A stretch of DNA of 64,000 nucleotides from an uncultured Enterobacterales bacterium (GCA_945288535.1 CALYQQ010000006.1:83405-147404), one strand, 5' to 3'; counted from the stretch's first letter, positions 1 through 10,753 are shown. Notes: generated from the sequence alone by a model not told the origin. Translations and numbers: made by a program.

Positions 1-174
1 TAACATATATTCGTGCCAACGATATTCTCTTATAGGCATTGGTTTTTCATTTTTAAAATAAAGAACGAGTGCCGGTTTTATTCCATTCCAATTTTCAACA
101 ATTTCGTAACGCACTAACTGCCCGTCTTTAATAAGTCTTTTTGCTTTTGCATGGTAATTAAAATAAACGATAAC
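1..174 (-). other. Edge-truncated open frame, protein-like (VIVYFNYHAKAKRLIKDGQLVRYEIVENWNGIKPALVLYFKNEKPMPIREYRWHEYML...), no ATG/GTG/TTG at its N-terminal end
   Basis: Manual translation of the reverse complement of 1-174; in-frame TGA at 175-177; composition is protein-like; continues past the left edge. Confidence 0.5.
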
Positions 175-686
175 TCACCCCATCAGTAAAAACGTTATTC
201 ATAAATAAAAAGAATTATGCTAGCTAATAATCTATTTAGTTATATATACTATGATTAGTTAATTTTTTACAAAAAAATATCACTATTTTGTATATTAAAA
301 TGACTAATTATGACATTCTCTAAACAATTATCACATAGGATGTATCTATCAATAAACAATCATCAATTGATTTATACTATATTTTATTTTTAATATTGAA
401 TAAAACATAATAAAAGCTTTTATATATTCATTCATGGCAAATAACCTTTTATCTATCTGGGCTAACCTTTGTCGTAGCAATTTATAATAAAATTGTCTGA
501 AATAAGAAATAAACAAAGTAATAAATAGAGAAATAAATGAATAATTAAACGGGTTATCGTAAACAATCAATAATGAAAGTTATATAATGCTTACAAATAA
601 CTGTTTTATAGGCACGCCAAAATCATATGAAGTTAGAAGCTTATACTATAACCATTTCTCTTTTCATTTATGGCATACTACATTAT

Positions 687-1721
687 TTAAATTAACTCCA
701 ATTCTTTTAATGATAATTTCAAAAAGGCATAAAATATAGGTGCAAAGATGAGACCAACAACACCAAATAATGTTTCAAAAAATAACATTGCAATAAGTAA
801 TTCACAAATTCCTGCATGAATTTTACTACCAACAATTTTAGCATTTAAAATATACTCAAATTTATGAATCAAAATTAAATATAAAAGAACAATAAGTGCA
901 ACCTTAAAAGAAACGGTAAAAGCAACAAAAAACATCAAAATATTGACAATAATATTACCAATAATAGGAATTAATCCAAATATAAAAGTTGCTATCACTA
1001 AGCTTTTACTAAATGGAAGATAAATAGTAAAAATAGGTAATATAATAAATAAAAATATCGCCGTCATGGTTGCATTGAATAACGCTATCATAACTTGGGA
1101 AATTGCAACGTACTGGAATACTAAAACAAGCCTGTTTAGACAAATTTTTAAGGTTTGCGTTAATGGCGTATATTCAATGATGTTTTGCTCTTTAAGATTA
1201 CGGCGATTTTCTTGAAAACCGAATATTAACCCTATAATCATACCAATAATTAAGATAATTAATGTATGGAATATTCGTTTAATTATTGACTGTAAATAAA
1301 GAACATGCTCCTTGAGATATAGAATGATTGTATATTTTATCTCATTAATATCATCTGGTAAGTATTCTTTAATATTATCAGGTAATGTTGATGATATGCT
1401 ATCAATTATTGATTGAATATTATACATCGCCTGATTGGGATTCTTGGCCATTCCTACAAACCAACCAAATAAATAAGAAAAACCACCAATAAAGATAATA
1501 CTAATTACAATTGATAGGAGTAGAACTGATATTAATTTAGATTTATTACTAAATCTATTCATTTTACTAGATAAAAAGATATCCAATTTAAGTGTTAATG
1601 TATATGTTAATAAACCCGCTATCAATGCGGACATCAAGTGTATTTGCAATAATATGATAAAAAACAGTGAAAAAACTATCACGCAATATAACTCTAATTT
1701 TTGATTATTATTTAATAGCAT
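687..1721 (-). CDS. AI-2E family transporter-like (YdiK/PerM type) membrane protein
   Basis: 344-aa ORF with many TM segments; C-terminal region (FIFGLIPIIGNIIVNILMFFVA...; GVVGLIFAPIFYAFLK) typical of the AI-2E transporter family. Confidence 0.75.
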   Translation of the reverse strand: MLLNNNQKLELYCVIVFSLFFIILLQIHLMSALIAGLLTYTLTLKLDIFLSSKMNRFSNKSKLISVLLLSIVISIIFIGGFSYLFGWFVGMAKNPNQAMYNIQSIIDSISSTLPDNIKEYLPDDINEIKYTIILYLKEHVLYLQSIIKRIFHTLIILIIGMIIGLIFGFQENRRNLKEQNIIEYTPLTQTLKICLNRLVLVFQYVAISQVMIALFNATMTAIFLFIILPIFTIYLPFSKSLVIATFIFGLIPIIGNIIVNILMFFVAFTVSFKVALIVLLYLILIHKFEYILNAKIVGSKIHAGICELLIAMLFFETLFGVVGLIFAPIFYAFLKLSLKELELI

Positions 1722-2957
1722 TTGATGATTCCTATCATATTTTTCTTTTAATCAATATCCACTCTTGCTAATAAAACTAAGCATAGCTCTTTAATTAATA
1801 TATTAAAAGAGCATTTTCGGAAAATATTATCTTCATTAATGTAAATTATAATAGATATTAGCAAGTTAGTTTATTATAAGAATAAAAGTGTAAATTTAAT
1901 TTAACAATGTGACTTTTTGCTTATCCTTATTTATCTTTGACAACTTCTATATGAAAAATGAATACAGAAATTACTTAGTTTATATTTATTAATACACCTA
2001 TTCATTGATTAACTAATTATAATATAATTTATTACATAATCGATACAGCTTATTTTATTACGATTATGGATTACTATATTATTAATATAGTTACCTAATT
2101 TAGTACAGTCATTAATAAAAACATAAAATATTTTTATTTAATTTTTAATGATTTTATCAAAATAGTTATTTACTATTTTTAATAAATTTATTTCCAATTC
2201 ATCAAAAATAAAAATAATATTTTATAAATAATTAAAATAAATAAATTTACCGATAGCAGTAAAATTTTTAACATTATTGGTATTTTATTTTGAATAATTA
2301 AAATTTTATTTATTATTTATTTTATAAAATTTATTTTAAAAAATTTTAATAAATAAAAAGCAGTAAAAAGATTTTATAGCAGTAATGCATTATTAATAAT
2401 GTTTACATATTTTAGAAAATGTTAAAGTGTAATGAAATAGCATAGAATTGCTTAATTGTATAAAACACTTCAAAATAAACAAGTTATCTAGTTTTTGGGG
2501 TTGCTATGTATTATATGATTATTATTTAAATAAACTGTGTTTAAAAAATTAATTTTAATTACACTAATTATTTAACTAATGTAATAAATTACTATGAATT
2601 TATAGTTAACTTCATTTGAAAGTTATAAATATATTATTTAGTTAACAAATAAATTTTAAAATAACTTATGATTATTTATATTAATGCAAAAAATATATTT
2701 AGATTAAAACAGTCGATTTTATTATTATCTATTTATTTATAATAAGGTATAGAATAATATTGATTTTTTTATCACTAGCATTATTGATTGCTTTATTAAT
2801 AACATTATTTTATTTAACTTTTTGTGCTATAACTAAATTGTGAAAAAAATAAAAACAATATTTTAATTGTCTACGCCAAAATTAAGCTATATATTATCAT
2901 GTTAAATCCTCGTTTTTTATTTAGCTAGTTTAATATTCAATTGTAAGTACTATCTCT

Positions 2958-3938
2958 ATGCGAAAAAAACCATTTTTACCCATGTTAATAACTATCGCTA
3001 TTATCGCGATCATCGTTATCTGTTACTACACTAGTCAACCTAAAACAATTTTTCTCCAAGGAGAAATTGAATCCAATCGTGTAGATGTTGCTGCTAGAGT
3101 TCAAGGAAGAGTAACGCAATTTAACGTTGATGTTGGCGATAACGTTAAGCAGGGAGATACTCTGCTTATTCTATCAAGTCCAGCATTACAGGCTCAACTT
3201 AATGCAGCAAAAGCCCAGCTTAATGTTTCCTTGGCGAGCCGGGATAATACCTATAGTACACGACCTGAAACAATTGAAGTGCAAAAGGCTCAACTTGAAA
3301 AAGCGGAGTCTGATTTAGTTTTGGCTAAATCAAGTTATGACCGTGTAAATAGTTTGGCAAAAAACGGTACTGTTTCTAAACAAAACTATGATGAATCATT
3401 TAATCAATATCAAGCTGCGATTAAAGCCCGTGATGCCGCTAAAGCGAATTTAGAATTAGCGCAAAATGGCAGTAGTCTCGAGCAAAAAAAATTAGCAGAT
3501 GCACAAGTTGAACAGGCTATTGCTTCATTATCTCAAGTAAAAACGGATGTTGATGAATTGACTTTAGTTTCACCTATTAGTGGTCAAATTACTACACGAA
3601 TTGCTGAAGTAGGCCAACTTTATAGTCCTGGAACGCCTCTTTATTCTATTATTGATTTAAATGATATTTGGTTTACTTTTAATGTTCGTGAAGATTTACT
3701 TGGTAGCCTTAAAGTCGGCGATAAATTTGATGTCGAAATTCCTGCTCTAAATAATAAAAAAGTGACAGTTAAAGTAACGGTATTAAATGCATTAGGGCAA
3801 TATGCTAATTGGCAAGCAACTAAAGCAACGGGGGATTTTGATTTAAAAACATTTGAAATGCGAGTCAAACCCATAAACAAAATAGAGGGCTTACGTCCAG
3901 GAATGAGCGTTACCACTAAGTGGAAATCCCATAACTGA
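2958..3938 (+). CDS. HlyD-family periplasmic adaptor (efflux membrane fusion protein)
   Basis: N-terminal TM anchor, biotinyl-lipoyl-like half motifs (VAARVQGRVTQFNVDVGDNVKQGDTLL; LVSPISGQITTRIAEVGQ), coiled-coil region. Confidence 0.9.
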   Translation: MRKKPFLPMLITIAIIAIIVICYYTSQPKTIFLQGEIESNRVDVAARVQGRVTQFNVDVGDNVKQGDTLLILSSPALQAQLNAAKAQLNVSLASRDNTYSTRPETIEVQKAQLEKAESDLVLAKSSYDRVNSLAKNGTVSKQNYDESFNQYQAAIKARDAAKANLELAQNGSSLEQKKLADAQVEQAIASLSQVKTDVDELTLVSPISGQITTRIAEVGQLYSPGTPLYSIIDLNDIWFTFNVREDLLGSLKVGDKFDVEIPALNNKKVTVKVTVLNALGQYANWQATKATGDFDLKTFEMRVKPINKIEGLRPGMSVTTKWKSHN

Positions 3939-3971
3939 TTTTATTGGGATTTTTACGAATAGGAAATATTA

Positions 3972-5138
3972 TTGATGTTTCACTCATTACTTTCTGTTAT
4001 TAAATGGGAATTGAAACAAGTTGCACAACGTCGTTCGTTGTGCATATTGGTTTTCGTCTACCCAGCTTTAATAATCTTATCATTCTTATCGATGTATAAT
4101 GCTGGTATAGTCACTCGACTACCCATCGCTGTTATTGACCAAGATGTTTCAACAACATCTCGTTCACTTATCCAACAAGTAGCAGCGTCACCACAGTTAT
4201 TAGTTGCTCAACGATATCAAGATTTGACGCATGCGAAGCAAGCATTACTTCATGGGGAAATCTATGCTGTATTGTTTATCCAACCGGATTTTGAAAAAAA
4301 TATCTTAGCTAATCGTCAACCTGAAGTTATTACATTTTATAATAATCAATACATGACTGCTGGCTCGACTATTTACCGAGCGATGAGTAATGCGCTAAAA
4401 ACAGCAAATAGTCAAATTATTTTAAAAACCTTAGTACAAAAAGGCGTGGCAACGCCAGTAGCAAAAAGTCAAATGCAAACAGTACCAACTGCCTTGCATC
4501 CCTTATTTAATCCAACATTAAATTACATATATACTTTAATCAATGGCCTTATTCCAACGATCCTACAAATAATTATGATGGTCACAATGGTAAATAGTAT
4601 TACCCGTGATCGTTTCGGGTTAACTGGTTTTGAACAACCGTTTAAACTTGCTAATTGCAGTATAGTAATATTTTTATTAGGCCGCCTTACACCTTATTTC
4701 ATTTACTTTTTACTCTGTTTAGTTTGTTTTGATGCTATTTTAATATCACGATATGATTTACCCATTAATGGTCATTTAGGCTTATTGCTATTAGGAAGTA
4801 TGCTATATATTGTTACATCATTACTCTATGGTACATTTTTAGGGCTTGTTAGCCGTACAACTAATCGAGCTTATGGTAGTACAGGGTTACTTTCCTCGCC
4901 TGCCTTTGGCTTTACCGGCCTTATTTTCCCGCGCATTGCTATGAATACGTTCCCTTATATTTGGAGCGCAATATTACCACTTACCTGGTATATTCAGATA
5001 CGTCTCGATCAAACGCTAAGAGGAACAAGTGTTTTATCATCGCTAGAACCTTTTTTATATTTATTTATCCAATTTAGTATTATGTTAACGTTTGTGAGTT
5101 TAAACATGCGATCAATAAGCAGGCGGTTATCATCATGA
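3972..5138 (+). CDS. ABC-2 type transporter permease (YhhJ/YbhR-like)
   Basis: 388 aa; N-terminal TM followed by a large extracytoplasmic domain (IAVIDQDVSTTSRSLIQQV) and C-terminal TM bundle; overlaps next gene by 4 nt. Confidence 0.85.
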   Translation: MMFHSLLSVIKWELKQVAQRRSLCILVFVYPALIILSFLSMYNAGIVTRLPIAVIDQDVSTTSRSLIQQVAASPQLLVAQRYQDLTHAKQALLHGEIYAVLFIQPDFEKNILANRQPEVITFYNNQYMTAGSTIYRAMSNALKTANSQIILKTLVQKGVATPVAKSQMQTVPTALHPLFNPTLNYIYTLINGLIPTILQIIMMVTMVNSITRDRFGLTGFEQPFKLANCSIVIFLLGRLTPYFIYFLLCLVCFDAILISRYDLPINGHLGLLLLGSMLYIVTSLLYGTFLGLVSRTTNRAYGSTGLLSSPAFGFTGLIFPRIAMNTFPYIWSAILPLTWYIQIRLDQTLRGTSVLSSLEPFLYLFIQFSIMLTFVSLNMRSISRRLSS

Positions 5139-6325
5139 TTAAATCACTACTTCTTATCGCAAAAAATGAGCTACAACGTATTTTTCGTACACCGGCTATT
5201 CTCAGTGTTATGTGTATTGGGTTGGTGATTTATTTTTTCTTTTATCCTCAACCTTATTTAAATGAATCGGCTCGTAATATACCTATTGCTGTTATTGATA
5301 AAGATCATACTCATTCAAGTCGTGAGTTAATACGCCAGCTTGATGCTAATCAATTTATTAAAATTTCATATCATATAGATGATATGGAAACCGCTAAACA
5401 ATTAATTGATAAGCGTAAAGTATATGGTATCGTGCTTATTCCAAACCGTTTTGAACAACAAATTTTGGCAGGTAAAAGTAGTGCTATTTCATATTATGGC
5501 GATGCTAGCTATATCTTGCTCTATAGTAATACCGCAACTGCCATCAATACGATAGCTAGTACGTTTGGTGCTAAAATATCGGTAATGCGCAAAATTGCTC
5601 AAGGTGTAGATCCTGTAATAGCTAATGGAAATACAACGCCATTTTCTTCCCAATTGATTAGCTTATTCAACCCACAATCAGGCTATGCAACTTATATTAT
5701 TCCTGCTGCCTTTATTTTGATCCTACATCAAACGCTTTTTATTGGGTGTATACTATGCTGTCATTTAGGACGCCAATCATCATTGGAACTCGCATTTATT
5801 CACCAGAAAAAAGATGCATTAAAATCCGCATTAATGATGATTATAGGTAAATTAATGGCTTATTTGCCTCTTTATTTAGTCTATTTTACTATTTATACTG
5901 TTGTTGCGAGTTATTGGTATAATTTACCGCGAATTGGTAGCTTTATTGACTCATTGTTATTTGCTATACCATTTATTCTCTCTGTTTCTCTTTTTGCTCG
6001 TACTTGTTCACGATTTATGAAAACCGTTGATGACATCTTTTGTATATGGTTACCTGTCAGTATGCTCATCTTCTTTTCTACAGGGTTATCATGGCCAAAA
6101 GAATTAATACCCGATATATTCCATTATATTGGTAATTTAATTCCTGCTATCCCCGCAATAATAGGATCTATTAAAATTAATCAGATGGGTGCCACATTTA
6201 GTGAATTTAGTCTTCAATATTGGCATTTATGGATATTAACTATATGCTATTTTATTATCGCATTAATAAGTGAATATTATTATCATAAGCAAGTGATAAC
6301 GGCGTCATCAACTGAAAATAGGTAA
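5135..6325 (+). CDS. ABC-2 type transporter permease, second subunit
   Basis: 396 aa; same architecture as upstream gene (IPIAVIDKDHTHSSRELIRQL); translationally coupled by ATGA overlap. Confidence 0.85.
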   Translation: MIKSLLLIAKNELQRIFRTPAILSVMCIGLVIYFFFYPQPYLNESARNIPIAVIDKDHTHSSRELIRQLDANQFIKISYHIDDMETAKQLIDKRKVYGIVLIPNRFEQQILAGKSSAISYYGDASYILLYSNTATAINTIASTFGAKISVMRKIAQGVDPVIANGNTTPFSSQLISLFNPQSGYATYIIPAAFILILHQTLFIGCILCCHLGRQSSLELAFIHQKKDALKSALMMIIGKLMAYLPLYLVYFTIYTVVASYWYNLPRIGSFIDSLLFAIPFILSVSLFARTCSRFMKTVDDIFCIWLPVSMLIFFSTGLSWPKELIPDIFHYIGNLIPAIPAIIGSIKINQMGATFSEFSLQYWHLWILTICYFIIALISEYYYHKQVITASSTENR

Positions 6326-6337
6326 TACATTCTATGA

Positions 6338-6386
6338 TCATACAGTTATTTTATAACAATTTATTTAAATTAAAATAACTGTATGA
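6338..6386. repeat. Perfect 16-bp inverted repeat TCATACAGTTATTTTA / TAAAATAACTGTATGA with 17-nt spacer
   Basis: Read directly: arms 6338-6353 and 6371-6386; lies just after the stop codon of the second permease gene. Confidence 0.85.
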
Positions 6387-6814
6387 CGCTAAGCTATATA
6401 GTTAGTGTATTTTCTAATATAATAGTTTCTTATTATTTATAATATATTAAACATCTAAACCAAACTATTATTAATAAATTATTATTTTTTTAATTATTGA
6501 CTAAAATGATCAATATTAACGGAGTTAATTTTATTTTAAAAAATTTATTAATTTATCTGATTACACGCATTTATCAATGATTAGGCCTTTTGCAATAGCA
6601 TTAGCTTCCTTAATAAAGGAAACTATATCCTATTTTGCTCATTTATATTAATAAATTAATCATAATTATCTTATTTCATAATAAAATAATGTAAGAGATT
6701 ATCATAATTGACGGTGAAGACAGGAGCCGATATGGTCAGTGATACTGCTTTATCGCTAGGTAAAAAATCGGCAGTTTGTTTGCTTATTAGCAAGTTTTAT
6801 TGGAAATATTTAAT

Positions 6815-7186
6815 TTATTGATTATTGGCAATACCACAATACCACCGCTGTAATGTGGCTTGGATGCCTCTTGTTGTTGTAATACGAACTTCTACAAAAT
6901 TACATTGTTTTAATGTTGCTATTATTTGTGTTGTTATCTGCCAGCCAAGTGGCCGTATAGAAGAAGACGCAGGATAAATATCCAACAATTGTTGGGCTAA
7001 TCGCCAAGCTTGCTGCTCTTCATTATGATAACTAAAACGCCTTAGTTGTGCCTGCTGATAGTTCATTATGCCATGAAGCATAATTGTAAATAACAATAAT
7101 GCAATGAGCGTATCTATAAGCATAAAGCCTGTTTGATAATGGCTTCTACGCAATATAGACCATACAACCTTTGGTGGACAAAACAT
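6815..7186 (-). CDS. ppdC: Minor pseudopilin / prepilin peptidase-dependent protein C-like
   Basis: Prepilin-like N-terminus (TGFMLIDTLIALLLF) and position in ppdA-ppdB-ygdB-ppdC order downstream of thyA. Confidence 0.75.
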   Translation of the reverse strand: MFCPPKVVWSILRRSHYQTGFMLIDTLIALLLFTIMLHGIMNYQQAQLRRFSYHNEEQQAWRLAQQLLDIYPASSSIRPLGWQITTQIIATLKQCNFVEVRITTTRGIQATLQRWYCGIANNQ

Positions 7187-7245
7187 ATCTTATAATCTCT
7201 CATTAAATGATAATATATTTTGATAGAAAATATTTAGTCTACGGT

Positions 7246-7698
7246 TTATATGCATATAGATTCACTAGATTCGGGACAAAAATCTAACCAACCTCTGGCA
7301 TGTTTTATTAAAAAAATAGATTCTTTGTTCTGCCAAGCAATAGGCAAATGTACCCAATGGTAAAAACGGATCGGATCTTCGTCAGAAGACGTTTGACTAT
7401 AACCGACTAATAACGCTTTATTATCTTGACTCGATAATTTTAAACAAGCATAAAGTTGGTGATGGTTATTTTGTAAACATCTCCAATTATTTGAGGGTTT
7501 GGGCCATGATTGAACTAATCCCCAACTTAACGACGATAATGCCTGATTTTTAGCTCTTAAAAAAACTCGTTCGTCACTGTATAGATAGAGTTGCTCTGAT
7601 AACCGTTGGTCAAGCGATATGAGTAATAACAGGCCAGTTATTTGTAATAACATAACCATTGCAATTAAACTATATCCTTGTTGTTCCTTTATTATCAC
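7246..7698 (-). CDS. ygdB: YgdB-like DUF2509 pseudopilin-associated protein
   Basis: Position between ppdB and ppdC; N-terminal QQGYSLIAMVMLLQITGLLLL segment. Confidence 0.7.
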   Translation of the reverse strand: MIIKEQQGYSLIAMVMLLQITGLLLLISLDQRLSEQLYLYSDERVFLRAKNQALSSLSWGLVQSWPKPSNNWRCLQNNHHQLYACLKLSSQDNKALLVGYSQTSSDEDPIRFYHWVHLPIAWQNKESIFLIKHARGWLDFCPESSESICI

Positions 7699-8267
7699 AT
7701 ATTTTCTCCTATTACAGTTCTAATAAGTTGATGATGGATAGCCGGAAAGCCTTGCCAATGGGCAGCTAATCGGATAGTAAAGTAGACGGCTTTGCTGAGT
7801 GGATTATTATGTTTAATCACTGAAAATTCCGTGATATTAATTTCTGTTGGATCGATTAATCGTTCCCAATCATGACTCGTACAATCGCTACTTCCTCTTT
7901 TATGTGCTAATTGCCCATTTTTCAAACGGTAAGCGAATCGATCTCTATTTGATGTCGTTAATTGCCAATAATGGTTACGCGTATAGCTATAATAAATAAT
8001 GATACAAAAAGGAATACTGTCATACGTAGACATTATTACGCCTTCCTCTCCTATGGGCAGCATAAATCCAGCACGACTTAAATCTTTTTCTAAGCTATGT
8101 GTAGCTTGATATAATACTTGTTCTAACCGAAATTGTCGGTAACTATTAATCGCGTATTTAACTAGATGCGGATAAAATGTCGTTATTGATAACAACAGTA
8201 TCGAACCGATTAATAATGCAATGACCATTTCTAGTAATGAAAAACCACATTGCTCATTTATTCGCAT
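7695..8267 (-). CDS. ppdB: Prepilin peptidase-dependent protein B-like pseudopilin
   Basis: N-terminal CGFSLLEMVIALLIGS prepilin motif; overlaps ygdB and ppdA. Confidence 0.8.
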   Translation of the reverse strand: MRINEQCGFSLLEMVIALLIGSILLLSITTFYPHLVKYAINSYRQFRLEQVLYQATHSLEKDLSRAGFMLPIGEEGVIMSTYDSIPFCIIIYYSYTRNHYWQLTTSNRDRFAYRLKNGQLAHKRGSSDCTSHDWERLIDPTEINITEFSVIKHNNPLSKAVYFTIRLAAHWQGFPAIHHQLIRTVIGENM

Positions 8268-8785
8268 TGTGGCACCTCCGCCATAGTGATAGCTGCCCCT
8301 TGTCGTGAGCGGAAACAGCGACGAATGCGTCCCCTAGCTGAAACAATTATTTGTATTTCACCAATACTATTACTAAGACGAATATGTCCTGTCGATGCCA
8401 TATTTCGTCGTCCATAAAAAATAATAGGTGATATAGTAGTATAATCTAAGCGTTGGAGCTCTTTTTCATTTAGATATGCACTTCGTCGAGTAACCTTCCC
8501 GATTGTTTCGCGGCCTTGTTGATGGGAAAATAACATTGCTGTTATCTGCCAATAATTTTTTATCTTTTCAATATGAATAATATAAGATTGATTATACCAA
8601 TTAGCTTGAGCCTGCACATTAATCAGAAAGCGCATTACATTTAGGCTTGCATTTTGCAAAGCCTGATGTTGGTGATGTTGGCTTATAGAATAAGTTATTA
8701 TATTTGCTGTTAATGTCATAATGACCAGCACCACTAATAATTCTAATAGACTAAAGCCGCAAGAGAGAGACGTTATTTTTTTCAT
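8258..8785 (-). CDS. ppdA: Prepilin peptidase-dependent protein A-like pseudopilin
   Basis: N-terminal CGFSLLELLVVLVIMTL prepilin motif; first gene after thyA. Confidence 0.8.
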   Translation of the reverse strand: MKKITSLSCGFSLLELLVVLVIMTLTANIITYSISQHHQHQALQNASLNVMRFLINVQAQANWYNQSYIIHIEKIKNYWQITAMLFSHQQGRETIGKVTRRSAYLNEKELQRLDYTTISPIIFYGRRNMASTGHIRLSNSIGEIQIIVSARGRIRRCFRSRQGAAITMAEVPQCE

Positions 8786-8921
8786 ATGTCTACTCTAGTT
8801 GCAAAATCATTAATGGTCTTTATTAGATAAAAAAATAGCGATTAATGACGTGAATTAATATGTATGTATGTAAAAGTAAACGTTGACAAAATAAACACGA
8901 TCACAATGATAAGATAAAAAG

Positions 8922-8951
8922 TAATTACCCCAGATTAAACTGGGGTAATTA
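8922..8951 (-). terminator. Rho-independent terminator-like hairpin after thyA
   Basis: 12-bp stem TAATTACCCCAG...CTGGGGTAATTA with 6-nt loop; on the minus strand followed by a U-rich tract (CTTTTTATCTT). Confidence 0.8.
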
Positions 8952-8964
8952 AAAAATAAACAAA

Positions 8965-9759
8965 TTAAACTGCAACAGGTGCTTTGATAGGGGGATATGG
9001 ATTATAACCCTCTATTTCGAAGTCCTCGAAATGATAATCGAAAATAGACGCTGGCTTCCGTTTTATTTTAAGTGTTGGCAATGCCATTGGTGCTCGACTC
9101 AGCTGTAAACGAGCTTGTTCTAGATGATTAAGATATAAATGTGTATCTCCGCCAGTCCAAACAAATTCACCAACGCCTAGATCACATTGTTGTGCTAGCA
9201 TATAGACTAAAAGGGAATAGCTCGCAATGTTAAAGGGTAATCCAAGGAAGACATCACATGAGCGTTGATAAAGTTGACAGGATAGTCTGCCATCTGCAAC
9301 GTAAAATTGGAATAACGCATGGCAAGGCGCAAGTGCCATTTGGTCTAATTCGCCTACATTCCATGCAGAGACAATAATACGGCGCGAATCAGGATCTTGC
9401 CTTAACTGATTAACCACATGACTAATTTGATCTATTTGCCGGCCATCCGACGTACCCCATGAACGCCATTGCTTACCATAAACAGGTCCTAAATCACCTT
9501 TTTCATCCGCCCACTCATCCCAAATTGTGACCTGGTTGTCGTTAAGCCAGTGAATATTTGTATCTCCATTGAGAAACCATAATAACTCATAAATAATTGA
9601 ACGAAGATGACATTTTTTCGTTGTGACCAGTGGAAATCCTTGTTTTAAATCAAAACGCATTTGATGACCGAATAAGGACAGTGTTCCTGTACCCGTACGA
9701 TCATTTTTTTTTGTGCCGTCCTTGAGGATCTTTTGCATAAGATCAAGATACGGTTGCAT
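8965..9759 (-). CDS. thyA: Thymidylate synthase
   Basis: 264 aa; [14 protein letters not shown] active site, [23 protein letters not shown]. Confidence 0.98.
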   Translation of the reverse strand: MQPYLDLMQKILKDGTKKNDRTGTGTLSLFGHQMRFDLKQGFPLVTTKKCHLRSIIYELLWFLNGDTNIHWLNDNQVTIWDEWADEKGDLGPVYGKQWRSWGTSDGRQIDQISHVVNQLRQDPDSRRIIVSAWNVGELDQMALAPCHALFQFYVADGRLSCQLYQRSCDVFLGLPFNIASYSLLVYMLAQQCDLGVGEFVWTGGDTHLYLNHLEQARLQLSRAPMALPTLKIKRKPASIFDYHFEDFEIEGYNPYPPIKAPVAV

Positions 9760-9766
9760 ATACCCT

Positions 9767-10633
9767 CTACTCTTTTACGTGTAATGAAGCTGCTTTTTTA
9801 GGCCAAAGCATCATAATAAGGCCAATAATAATCATTGGTAATGACAATAATTGTCCCATGCTTATAACACCAGCAAGTAAACCAATTTGTGCATCAGGCT
9901 CACGAAAATATTCAGTAATAAAACGGAAACTACCATAACCAATAAGGAATAATGCAGTAATACTGCCGAGACGATGAGGTTTACGTTGGTAAACATTTAA
10001 TAAAATGAACAATAGAATACCTTCAAAAAATAACTGATAAAGCTGGGAAGGATGGCGTGGTAACATGCCATGCTCCATTAATGGAGCCCACATTGGATGT
10101 TCAACGATATAACGTTGATCAGCATTTATCGCCGTAGGAAAACGCATTCCCCAACTAATATTCGTAACACGTCCCCATAATTCACCATTAATAAAGTTGC
10201 CCAACCGACCAAGACCTAAGCCAAAGGGAATTAAAGGTGCAACAAAGTCCGAAACTTGAAGAAAGCGACGATGGTTACGCCAAGCAAAAATAAACATCAT
10301 GGTTATTACACCAAGTAAACCACCATGAAACGACATCCCCCCTTGCCAAACTCGGAATAAATAGAGTGGATCAGCTAAAAATAAGGGAAAATTATAAAAT
10401 ATGACATATCCTACACGTCCACCGATGAAGACCCCGATAAAACATAGGTAAATTAAGTTTTCTACTTCTTCTTTACTCCAACCACTATTAGGCTTATTAG
10501 CTCGTTTTGTAGCTAACCACCACGCAAATAAAAAACCAAGAAGATACATTAGACCATACCAGTGTAATGCTACAGGTCCGATAGAAAAAATAACTGGGTC
10601 AAAATTTGGAAAATTTAAAAAATGAGTAATCAT
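9767..10633 (-). CDS. lgt: Prolipoprotein diacylglyceryl transferase
   Basis: Lgt signatures ([26 protein letters not shown]); adjacent to thyA. Confidence 0.97.
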   Translation of the reverse strand: MITHFLNFPNFDPVIFSIGPVALHWYGLMYLLGFLFAWWLATKRANKPNSGWSKEEVENLIYLCFIGVFIGGRVGYVIFYNFPLFLADPLYLFRVWQGGMSFHGGLLGVITMMFIFAWRNHRRFLQVSDFVAPLIPFGLGLGRLGNFINGELWGRVTNISWGMRFPTAINADQRYIVEHPMWAPLMEHGMLPRHPSQLYQLFFEGILLFILLNVYQRKPHRLGSITALFLIGYGSFRFITEYFREPDAQIGLLAGVISMGQLLSLPMIIIGLIMMLWPKKAASLHVKE

Positions 10634-10753
10634 TTCTCACCATAGTATTGTTTATTTTATTGAGTACCTACTGTTTCACAGCGTATGAGAACAGTGAACC
10701 TATTCTTTTCTAACAACGATTTTATTTACATGTAAGGCGTTATCTAAAGGCTA

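Noticed and set aside
349-570. 73-aa minus ORF near the left edge
   Set aside because: Short, AT-rich, no recognisable family.
3127-3916. ORFs overlapping the HlyD gene (3127-3318 +, 3641-3916 -)
   Set aside because: Alternative-frame shadows of a clear CDS.
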